A DNA stretch of 9,089 bases, taken from positions 1 through 9,089 of the forward strand of contig CAMPGR010000139.1 in NCBI GenBank assembly GCA_946885605.1. Direction: 5' to 3'. The stretch comes from an uncultured Pseudomonadota bacterium. Its GTDB lineage: Bacteria; Pseudomonadota; Gammaproteobacteria; Burkholderiales; SG8-41. This document shows, piece by piece, positions 1 to 5,633 of the stretch. The stretch's first letter is position 1; each line of letters opens with the position of its first letter. Position numbers and translations under genes: made by a program. The notes under the pieces are model-generated. The model saw only the letters and a list, made by a program, of their open reading frames with translations, searched no databases and was not told where the DNA came from.

Positions 1-221
1 TCAATGCACCGTGATCTTCGGCTCCGACGCAACCTTGTGAATGCCGTGCGCCGCGCGCCTCCGCGGTCGCATCCCCATTAATGGGGCCCCTGCTCCGCGC
101 TCCGGCGCGCACGGCAATGGCGGCGTACTGTCCAGTCAATGCACCGTGATCTTCGGCTCCGACGCAACCTTGTGAATGCCGTGCGCCGCGAGCCTCCGCG
201 GTCGCATCCCCATTAATGGGG
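1..221. repeat. 135-bp tandem repeat, two copies of an 86-bp core
   Basis: Positions 1-86 and 136-221 are identical except for one base (C at 56, A at 191), giving a period of 135 bp; 87-135 is the inter-core sequence, seen once. Each core ends in the perfect 14-bp palindrome CCCCATTAATGGGG (73-86 and 208-221). The window begins exactly at a core boundary, so the array may continue upstream. On the minus strand each core holds a 25-codon reading frame (stops at 1-3 and 136-138) ending in GIHKVASEPKITVH, and a second frame stays open across the whole array because 135 is a multiple of three. I read it as a dispersed or tandem non-coding repeat, not a gene, but cannot exclude a function for the small frame. 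Confidence 0.85.
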
Positions 222-241
222 TGCGTCAGAGGACGGAAGCG

Positions 242-601
242 TCAAGCGCCAACGTACTGCCTGCGGCTACGTCGCTGCGGCCGGCGTACCCCCGCCGGCC
301 GCAGCTTCAGCCCGACTCTTCTCACGACCCCGTTTTCCGTTTCCAGCACCAGCAAGTCCACGCCGCCGACCGTCACGCAATATCCGGGATGCAGACTTCC
401 ACCGCCGTTGCGCGACAGGTAGGCGGTGAGTGTCGTTCCGGGTTCCAGCCCCGGCACGCTCAAGCCGTAGAAGCGGGCAACTTCCTCGAGGCTTGCACCT
501 CCGCTCAGCGTGAATCCCCAGAACGATTGCAGCTCGCGAATTGCCTCCGTGGAGTCGTGTTCGTCATGTCCGTGGTACGGCTCTCCCAGCAGGTCATACA
601 T
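242..601 (-). CDS. Small transporter-associated (CorC/HlyC C-terminal-like) domain protein
   Basis: This 119-residue protein resembles the transporter-associated domain found at the C-terminus of CorC/HlyC-type proteins and some cation/proton antiporters. The typical pattern is visible: 'GFTLSGGASLEEVARFYGL' (about residues 29-47), then a glycine-proline turn, 'TLTAYLSRNGG', 'LHPGYCVTVGGVDLLVLE' and 'VRRVGLKLRP', which fits the alternating strands of that fold. The N-terminus is acidic and His-rich (HGHDEHD). No CBS domains or membrane segments are present, so it is a domain-only protein or a remnant of a longer gene. The ATG at 601 is well supported: GAGGAG lies 8 bases upstream and an in-frame TGA lies five codons upstream. 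The C-terminal tail is Arg-rich and ends 20 bp from the tandem repeat. Function is unknown; ligand sensing is the guess usually attached to this domain. Confidence 0.65.
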   Translation of the reverse strand: MYDLLGEPYHGHDEHDSTEAIRELQSFWGFTLSGGASLEEVARFYGLSVPGLEPGTTLTAYLSRNGGGSLHPGYCVTVGGVDLLVLETENGVVRRVGLKLRPAGVRRPQRRSRRQYVGA

Positions 602-640
602 GCAATCAACTCCTCACTCTCAAATTCATCGATCACGCAC

Positions 641-678
641 GAAACCTGTTGTGCAGGGACCGTGAAACCAGGTTGTGC
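641..678. promoter_or_regulatory. Pair of related palindrome-like sites in divergent intergenic region
   Basis: GAAACCTGTTGTGC (641-654) and GAAACCAGGTTGTGC (664-678) form an imperfect direct repeat 23-24 bp apart, about two helical turns. The second copy contains the perfect odd palindrome AACCAGGTT; the first is one base short of it. They lie 40-77 bp upstream of the start at 601 and in the same divergent region that precedes msrB. This would fit an operator for a dimeric regulator, but no regulator gene is nearby and the call rests on pattern alone. Confidence 0.25.
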
Positions 679-853
679 GAGACCGGACTTTCTCAATTCG
701 ACGGAACGCGCGGCCCGTCTCTCGGACATTTTTTCAGACGGAAAAGTGCCGCAAAAAGTTCTGATTCGAGAGCGAGCGTTGTAAGCCCGCGTGCAGCCCT
801 ACGACTAACCGCGCGACAGAACCTGCGGTATCATTGATCGAAAGGAGGTCGCC

Positions 854-1417
854 ATGACACGTCGAGGTCTGCTGAAAGGGCTTCTGGCAGCGGGAATCAC
901 GGGCACCCTGTCCGGTCGCAGCACTGCAGCGCAACAGCCGTCCACGCAGAGCGTCGAGGAGTTGCAGAAGAACTGGAAGATGCTGCTCGCACAGGGCATC
1001 AGCGTGCCGGCGCCCAACGAGCCGTTGAACCTGCCGAACGAGCAATGGCGCAAGCGGCTGGACAAGATGCAGTACTACGTGCTCCGCGAAGAAGGCACCG
1101 AGCGCGCCGGCACTAGCCCGCTCAACAACGAAAAGCGTCCCGGTATATACGCGTGCGCCGGCTGCGACCTGCCGCTATTCACCTCGGACATGAAATACGA
1201 CAGCGGCACGGGCTGGCCCAGCTTCTTCACGACCATACCGGGCGTCTTCGCGACCAAGAAGGACTATGGGCTCTTTCTGCCGCGCATCGAGTACCACTGC
1301 GTGCGGTGCGGCGGACACCACGGGCACCTTTTCGAGGACGGCCCGCCGCCGACGCGGCAGCGCTGGTGCAACAACGGTGTTGCGCTCAAGTTCATTGCGA
1401 AAACCGGCAAGGCGTGA
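854..1417 (+). CDS. msrB: Peptide-methionine (R)-S-oxide reductase MsrB, Tat-exported
   Basis: MsrB reduces the R-epimer of methionine sulfoxide in proteins. The 187-residue product has a twin-arginine signal: TRRGLLK at residues 2-8, a hydrophobic stretch to about 20, and a likely cleavage after STAA (residue 26), so it should act in the periplasm. The MsrB domain spans about residues 65-182. Zinc ligands are C101/C104 (CAGC) and C149/C152 (CVRC); SGTGWPSF lies at 117-124; GHHGHLFEDGPPPT replaces the commoner 'AHLGHVFDDGP' form; the catalytic cysteine is C172 in RWCNN. Residues 27-64 form a linker unlike the short N-terminus of cytosolic MsrB. The start is firm: AAAGGAGG at 841-848, five bases before the ATG. 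It is divergent from the small gene ending upstream and 122 bp before the acetyltransferase gene. Family assignment is near certain; export is inferred from the signal. Confidence 0.95.
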   Translation: MTRRGLLKGLLAAGITGTLSGRSTAAQQPSTQSVEELQKNWKMLLAQGISVPAPNEPLNLPNEQWRKRLDKMQYYVLREEGTERAGTSPLNNEKRPGIYACAGCDLPLFTSDMKYDSGTGWPSFFTTIPGVFATKKDYGLFLPRIEYHCVRCGGHHGHLFEDGPPPTRQRWCNNGVALKFIAKTGKA

Positions 1418-1539
1418 GCGAGCCGTTCGCGCGGTGCAGCACAATCGGCTTTGAAGGAAGCGGCGTGCGAAATGAACTCCACACCACACGCCGTCGCTGT
1501 GGTATGGTTTTGCGTAGCTCGAACAGGAACAGCCAGAAC

Positions 1540-2043
1540 ATGTCAGCTCCGGTCTTCAGGCTCGCAACGGTAGCGGACGCATACGAGATCGCCGTGATGT
1601 CCCGCTATCTCGTGGAGGTCGGACTGCGCGGATGGTCGTGGCACCCGGAGCGGGTCGCCAAAGCCATCCGGGCGCGGGATACGAGCGTGCTCGTTGCGGA
1701 AGTGGAGCGCAATCTCGTCGGATTCGCGATCATGGAGTTCGGCGACGTCAAGGCGCACCTGAGCCTGCTCGCCGTAAAGCCCTCGCACCAGCGCTGCAGC
1801 ATCGGCCGGCGTCTCGTGGAATGGCTGGAAGAGACTTCCCTCGTCGCCGGCATCAGCACGATCAATCTCGAGTTGCGGACCAATAACTTCGGCGCCCGGT
1901 GCTTCTACAAGATGCTGGGCTTCAAGGAAACCGCGTACATTCCCGGCTATTATCGCGGGGTGGAAACGGCGGTGAAGATGTCGCGCGATATCCGGCGCGC
2001 GATTCCCCATATCGGGCAGCTCACTTCCGGCCGCGCCACCTAG
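1540..2043 (+). CDS. GNAT-family N-acetyltransferase (RimI-like)
   Basis: The 167-residue product has the single-domain GNAT layout. The N-terminal 'FRLATVADAYEIA' opening is typical of the family, LSLLAVKPSHQ (75-84) is strand beta-4, and the acetyl-CoA pyrophosphate loop follows at 84-89 (QRCSIG). The family consensus there is Q/R-x-x-G-x-G/A, so the first glycine is replaced by S87. Motif B is clear: 'NLELRTNNFGARCFYKMLGF' (109-128), with Y123 where the general-acid tyrosine usually lies, then 'GYYRG' (136-140). This resembles RimI and other protein N-acetyltransferases, but the substrate cannot be read from sequence. I chose ATG 1540 because the family fold begins directly after it; AGGA at 1525-1528 is a distant ribosome site. 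An in-frame ATG at 1504 would add 12 residues without homology-like character. The gene is convergent with queG, 32 bp apart. Confidence 0.85.
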   Translation: MSAPVFRLATVADAYEIAVMSRYLVEVGLRGWSWHPERVAKAIRARDTSVLVAEVERNLVGFAIMEFGDVKAHLSLLAVKPSHQRCSIGRRLVEWLEETSLVAGISTINLELRTNNFGARCFYKMLGFKETAYIPGYYRGVETAVKMSRDIRRAIPHIGQLTSGRAT

Positions 2044-2058
2044 GCTTAGCGCCCCATT

Positions 2059-2091
2059 GGGGTCAGACCCCAAACTTAGGGGTCTGACCCC
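2059..2091. repeat. Perfect 13-bp inverted repeat at convergent gene ends
   Basis: GGGGTCAGACCCC (2059-2071) and GGGGTCTGACCCC (2079-2091) are exact reverse complements separated by 7 bases (AAACTTA). Each arm is also nearly self-complementary. It lies just past the acetyltransferase stop (2041-2043), and the minus-strand queG stop (TAA, 2078-2076) sits inside the loop, so the right arm encodes the final G-S-D-P of QueG. The hairpin could end transcription from both sides, although there is no T-run. In form it resembles REP-like palindromes mobilised by REP-associated tyrosine transposases; that link is inferred. A smaller hairpin, CCCCATTGGGG (2052-2062), overlaps the left arm. Confidence 0.85.
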
Positions 2092-3164
2092 TTACCGTGC
2101 TCGGCGAGCGCCCAGACGACGTGTTCGCGCACCAGCGCTGAAGGGTGATCGCGCCGCGCCTCGAGCGCCGCCACGACCTCCGGCGTCGTGGGCGCGTTTC
2201 CCAGCCCCACCGCCAGATTGCGCAGCCACCGCTCGTACCCGATGCGGTGAATGGCGCTTCCCAACAGCCGCGCGTGGAAGGTCTCCTCGCTCCAGCCAAA
2301 AAGCTCTACGAGCGAGACGTCGTCGAGCCCATTGCGCACGGCGAAGTCGGGCTCGATGGTGAAGCGCGCGAACTTGTTCCAGGGGCAGACGAGCTGGCAG
2401 TCGTCGCAACCGTAAACGCGGTTTCCGATCGCGCGGCGTAAAGCCTCCGGTATGGCGCCCTTGTGCTCGATAGTGAGATAGGAGATGCAGCGCCGCGCGT
2501 CGAGCTGATACGGCGCGACGATGGCGCCCGTCGGACAGACGTCGATGCAGCGGTGGCAGCTTCCGCAGTGGTTTTCCGACGGCGGGTCCACCGGGAGCGG
2601 CAGGTCGGTATAAAGCTCGCCGAGGAAATAGTAAGAACCTGCGTCGCGGGCGAGGGACAGCGTATGCTTGCCGCGCCAGCCGAGCCCCGCCTTGCGGGCA
2701 AGCTCCACCTCCATCACCGGCGCACTGTCGGTGAACGCGCGATACTGAAAGCCGCCGACCGAGGCGGTGATACGGTCGGCAAGCTGTTGCAGCCGGCGCC
2801 GCAGCACCTTGTGGTAATCGCGCCCGAGCGCATAACGGGAGATGAACGCCTTCGTGCGGTCGTGGATGATGGGCCAGCTCGCGCTCGCCGGCGCGAGGTA
2901 GCTCATGCGCACGGCAATGATGCGCAGCGTGCCCGGCACGAGCTCCGCGGGGCGCGCCCGCTTCGCGCCGTGTCTTGCCATATAATCCATGTCGCCGTGA
3001 CGGCCCTGGGCAAGCCATTCCATGAGCCGCGTTTCGGCTTCCGACATGTCACAGTCGGCAATACCCACTTCCTGAAAGCCGAGCTGCGCGCCCCATTGCT
3101 TGATGTCGCGCGCGAGCGCGGCGAAGTCGACTGCTTCTGAACGCGGGACTCTCACCACTTGCAT
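2076..3164 (-). CDS. queG: Epoxyqueuosine reductase QueG
   Basis: QueG is a cobalamin-dependent iron-sulfur enzyme that reduces epoxyqueuosine to queuosine in tRNA, the last step of the pathway. The 362-residue product is close to the usual length. Visible marks: 'YMARHGAKRARPAELVPGTLRI' (61-82), the conserved 'FTDSAPV' with the candidate catalytic acid D146, and 'KAGLGWRGKHT' (158-168). Cysteines for two [4Fe-4S] clusters are C200, C203, C206, C210, C226, C253, C256 and C260 (CGSCHRCIDVCPTGA; GCDDCQLVCPWNKF). A HEAT-like tail, expected for tRNA contact, spans about 300-355. The ATG at 3164 overlaps the start of tsaE on the other strand and has no strong ribosome site; GTG codons at residues 3, 4 or 6 are alternatives. 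The last four codons come from the inverted repeat at 2059-2091. Confidence 0.96.
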   Translation of the reverse strand: MQVVRVPRSEAVDFAALARDIKQWGAQLGFQEVGIADCDMSEAETRLMEWLAQGRHGDMDYMARHGAKRARPAELVPGTLRIIAVRMSYLAPASASWPIIHDRTKAFISRYALGRDYHKVLRRRLQQLADRITASVGGFQYRAFTDSAPVMEVELARKAGLGWRGKHTLSLARDAGSYYFLGELYTDLPLPVDPPSENHCGSCHRCIDVCPTGAIVAPYQLDARRCISYLTIEHKGAIPEALRRAIGNRVYGCDDCQLVCPWNKFARFTIEPDFAVRNGLDDVSLVELFGWSEETFHARLLGSAIHRIGYERWLRNLAVGLGNAPTTPEVVAALEARRDHPSALVREHVVWALAEHGKGSDP

Positions 3165-3641
3165 AGCACCGATGATAAACCAGCGGAACTGAGCCGCTTT
3201 CTCGCTACCGAGACCGATACGCTCACGCTGGGAACCCGGCTCGCTGGAGGCCTGGCACCCGGCATGGTGGTCTATCTGACCGGGGACTTGGGCGCCGGAA
3301 AGACCACGCTCGCCCGCGGGGTGCTACGCGGGCTCGGCTATGCGGGCAAAGTGCGCAGTCCGACCTTTACGCTGGTTGAAGTTTACAAATTTTCTAGGTT
3401 ATACTTGTATCACTTTGATTTTTATCGCTTCGGCGATCCACGGGAGTGGACCGATGCTGGCTTTCGCGAGCACTTCACTCCGGAGTCGGTATGCCTCGTG
3501 GAATGGCCGGAAAAAGCGGCAGCCGGCTTGCCGGCTGCCGACGTAACGATCGCGCTCACGCTGGAAGGCAGCGGACGGCGCATCCGGGTTTACGCGGGCA
3601 CGGAGGCAGGCAGGCGTTGCATAGAGCGGCTCAGATACTGA
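3159..3641 (+). CDS. tsaE: tRNA t6A biosynthesis ATPase TsaE
   Basis: TsaE is the small P-loop ATPase that works with TsaB and TsaD to make t6A37 on ANN-decoding tRNAs. The 160-residue protein shows Walker A GDLGAGKTT (42-50), the switch-like segment RSPTFTLVE (66-74), YHFDFYRFGDP (84-94) and the Walker-B-like CLVEWPEKA (112-120), all in the usual order and at usual length. TTG 3159 is the only common start codon between the in-frame stop at 3138-3140 and the conserved region, so a TTG start is likely; the site upstream (GGGA, 3145-3148) is weak. The start overlaps that of queG by six bases in head-to-head orientation. The 3' end overlaps the chosen amiC start by 25 bp, suggesting coupled translation. 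The codons for residues 75-90 lie in an AT-rich island. Confidence 0.95.
   Translation: MHSTDDKPAELSRFLATETDTLTLGTRLAGGLAPGMVVYLTGDLGAGKTTLARGVLRGLGYAGKVRSPTFTLVEVYKFSRLYLYHFDFYRFGDPREWTDAGFREHFTPESVCLVEWPEKAAAGLPAADVTIALTLEGSGRRIRVYAGTEAGRRCIERLRY
3376..3405 (+). promoter_or_regulatory. Promoter-like sequence inside tsaE
   Basis: TTGAAG (3376-3381) and TATACT (3400-3405) match four and five of six bases of the sigma-70 -35 and -10 boxes with an 18-bp spacer. They sit in a stretch of about 26 percent GC (3381-3430) inside an otherwise GC-rich gene, roughly 210 bp before the proposed amiC start. This could give amiC a promoter of its own. The amino acids encoded here are conserved in TsaE, so the AT-rich codons may also be a chance of protein sequence. 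Confidence 0.35.
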
Positions 3642-4975
3642 ACGGCAAGACCGCAGCCAGTTTGGCGCGGTGTCGCTATTGGTATCTGGTCCTCACACTA
3701 CTCTGGTTCGATGCCTTCCTCGGCGTCAACCCCGCCCTCGGCCAGGACAGCATGGCCATCACCGCGGCGCGCGTCTGGCCCGCGGCCGACTATACCCGGC
3801 TCACGCTCGAAAGCCGGGCTCCGATCGCGCATCACCTCTTCAGCGTAAAGGACCCCGAACGGCTGGTGCTCGACCTGGAGGGCGTCGAGATCTCTTCGAC
3901 GCTTACCCAGCTCGCCGATCGCATCGCAAGCGACGACCCGTACATCAAGGCCGTCCGGATCGGCCGCTACAAGCCGGGCACGGTGCGTCTCGTTCTCGAC
4001 CTCAAAACGGAAGTGAAGCCCCAGGCGTTCATCCTCTCGCCGGTGGGCGAGTATGGACACCGGCTCGTGCTCGATCTCTATCCGCTGGTGCCGCCGGATC
4101 CGCTGCTCGCGTTTCTCGACGAGAAGGCCGATTCGAGACGGGCTGCGGAGGCTGAAGAGCCAAGTGCGCCGCCGGACGCCCGGCCTGATGCGCCTGAATC
4201 CGCTGCGACGCGGGCCCCGCGCCGCAACGAACCGCGTGCCACGCAGCCGCGATCGAAACGGCCTGTCATCATCGCCGTGGACGCGGGACATGGGGGCGAG
4301 GATCCGGGCGCGCGCGGCCGGCGCGGCACGAACGAAAAGGATGTGACGCTCGCCATCGCCCGCCGGCTCAAGGCACGCATCGACCGCGAGCCCAACATGC
4401 GCGCGGTGCTGGTTCGGGATGGCGACTATTACATACCGCTGCAGATGCGCGTGCAGAAGGCGCGCCGCGTCAACGCGGACCTCTTCGTCTCGATCCACGC
4501 GGATGCATTCATCAAGCCCCACGCGCGCGGCTCGTCGGTCTTCGCGCTTTCCGAACGCGGGGCGACGTCGGTTGCCGCGAGCTGGCTCGCCAAGCGCGAA
4601 AACGACGCGGACCTGATCGGCGGCGTCAATCTCGACGTGCAGGATCCGTACTTGAAGCGCACGCTGCTCGATCTCTCCCAGACGGCGACGATCAACGACA
4701 GCTTGAAGCTCGCCAAGTCGGTGCTGGACGAGCTGGGGGACATCAATGCCCTGCACAAGCCGCACGTCGAACAGGCCGGCTTTGCCGTGCTCAAGGCGCC
4801 CGACATTCCATCGATACTGGTCGAGACCGCGTTCATCACGAACCCGGAGGAGGAGCGCAAGCTGCGCGACCCCGCCTACCAGAACAGGATGGCCCACGCG
4901 ATCCTCGCCGGGATCAAACGCTATTTCGCGCAGAACCCGCCGCTCGCACGCGAGCGCATGGCGCAAAATCCCTGA
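3617..4975 (+). CDS. amiC: N-acetylmuramoyl-L-alanine amidase, AmiC type
   Basis: This periplasmic zinc amidase cleaves the bond between MurNAc and the peptide stem and splits septal wall during cell separation. From TTG 3617 it is 452 residues. Order: signal peptide (hydrophobic 21-36, possible cleavage after ALG at 42); AMIN domain for septal localisation about 46-156; a Pro/Ala/charged linker 157-214; amidase_3 domain 217-438. Zinc and catalytic residues are H225 (DAGHGGEDPG), E240 (NEKD), H294 (SIHADAF) and E403 (LVETAFITNP). The helical insert around 336-375 (DVQDPYLKRTLLDLSQ) is the part that blocks the active site until an EnvC/NlpD-type activator binds. No LysM domain follows, which argues against AmiB. 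TTG 3617 is preferred because GGAGG lies at 3602-3606; TTG 3662 would give a shorter signal peptide. It overlaps tsaE by 25 bp. Confidence 0.93.
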   Translation: MHRAAQILNGKTAASLARCRYWYLVLTLLWFDAFLGVNPALGQDSMAITAARVWPAADYTRLTLESRAPIAHHLFSVKDPERLVLDLEGVEISSTLTQLADRIASDDPYIKAVRIGRYKPGTVRLVLDLKTEVKPQAFILSPVGEYGHRLVLDLYPLVPPDPLLAFLDEKADSRRAAEAEEPSAPPDARPDAPESAATRAPRRNEPRATQPRSKRPVIIAVDAGHGGEDPGARGRRGTNEKDVTLAIARRLKARIDREPNMRAVLVRDGDYYIPLQMRVQKARRVNADLFVSIHADAFIKPHARGSSVFALSERGATSVAASWLAKRENDADLIGGVNLDVQDPYLKRTLLDLSQTATINDSLKLAKSVLDELGDINALHKPHVEQAGFAVLKAPDIPSILVETAFITNPEEERKLRDPAYQNRMAHAILAGIKRYFAQNPPLARERMAQNP

Positions 4976-5050
4976 TCGTGCAGGCGCGCCGGCCCGGGGC
5001 TTCCCGCGCGCACCCGCCGCGACGGCGCGCCCAGCGAACGGGGCGTTGAA

Positions 5051-5590
5051 TTGACGTCCCGGCCTCCCGCTCTCCCTTCCCTCAAAGCCCTTTTCCTCCT
5101 TCTCCTGCTACCGGCATTCCCGGCGCATTCGGACCTCGATGCACGCGTCGTGGGCGTGCACGATGGAGACACGATCACCGTCCTCATGGACCAGCGGCAG
5201 GTGCGCGTGCGGCTCACCGAGATCGATGCGCCGGAGCTCGGCCAGCCGTTCGGCACGCGCTCGAAGCAGTCTCTCTCTGAGCTGTGCTTCGGCAAGCGCG
5301 CGGAGCTCGAGCTGCGCAACCGGGACCGTTACGGCCGTGCCCTCGCGCAGGTCTATTGCGCCGGCAAGGACGCAAACGCCGAGCAGGTGCGGCGCGGCTA
5401 TGCGTGGACCTACACCCGCTATGCCGCACCGGATTCACCGCTGCATGCGCTTGAACGCGAAGCGCGCGACGCGCGACGCGGCTTATGGGGCGATCGGGAC
5501 CCGGTGCCGCCGTGGAACTGGCGGCGAAACGGCCGCCGCTCGTCCCGGGACGCCCCGGCACAACAGCTCACGGCCATGCCGGTGCGCTGA
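5051..5590 (+). CDS. Secreted staphylococcal-nuclease-like (thermonuclease) protein
   Basis: The 179-residue protein has an N-terminal signal peptide (LKALFLLLLLPAFPAHS, 11-27) followed by one SNase domain (about 30-147). Catalytic positions known from staphylococcal nuclease are present: HDGDT (37-41, calcium-binding D40), RLTEIDAPE (54-62, with R54, D59 and E62) and DRYGR (92-96, R96). C79 and C103 could form a disulfide, in keeping with export. A basic, Pro-rich tail (150-179) has no recognised domain. It should cut DNA or RNA in the periplasm or outside the cell; the physiological role is unknown. The start is TTG 5051, the first common start codon after the in-frame amiC stop, with GGGG at 5040-5043 as a weak ribosome site. 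It lies 75 bp after amiC on the same strand and is convergent with pntB, 43 bp apart, with no clear terminator. Confidence 0.9.
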   Translation: MTSRPPALPSLKALFLLLLLPAFPAHSDLDARVVGVHDGDTITVLMDQRQVRVRLTEIDAPELGQPFGTRSKQSLSELCFGKRAELELRNRDRYGRALAQVYCAGKDANAEQVRRGYAWTYTRYAAPDSPLHALEREARDARRGLWGDRDPVPPWNWRRNGRRSSRDAPAQQLTAMPVR

Positions 5591-5633
5591 GCGCGGCTCG
5601 CCGGGACGCACGAGGCGTTGATCGAAGCTGGCG

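Noticed and set aside
1..221. CRISPR array or integron attC sites
   Set aside because: The core is 86 bp with a 49-bp intervening segment seen once, far from CRISPR repeat sizes. No attC-like core sites and no integrase or cas gene are seen.
505..729. A 74-codon minus-strand frame overlapping the start of the gene at 601
   Set aside because: Its second half runs out of frame through the supported gene and shows no family features. A frameshifted longer gene was considered, but the good ribosome site at 601 argues against it.
715..741. Hairpin CCGTCT-15-AGACGG in the divergent intergenic region
   Set aside because: Six base pairs with a long loop is likely by chance, and it fits no clear role relative to either gene.
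1483..1503. Hairpin ACCACA-9-TGTGGT between msrB and the acetyltransferase as a terminator
   Set aside because: The stem is only six base pairs and is followed by just a short T-run, so a terminator cannot be supported.
1153..1539. An N-terminal extension of the acetyltransferase frame overlapping msrB
   Set aside because: The GNAT fold starts right after ATG 1540, and the extension runs through msrB in another frame with shadow-like composition.
2463..3140. A 225-codon plus-strand open frame opposite queG
   Set aside because: Antisense shadow; queG is intact on the minus strand with all cluster cysteines.
3698..4966. A 422-codon minus-strand open frame opposite amiC
   Set aside because: Antisense shadow; the plus strand carries all catalytic residues of the amidase.
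5591..5633. Terminator between the convergent nuclease and pntB genes
   Set aside because: No stable stem-loop with a T-run is visible in these 43 bp.
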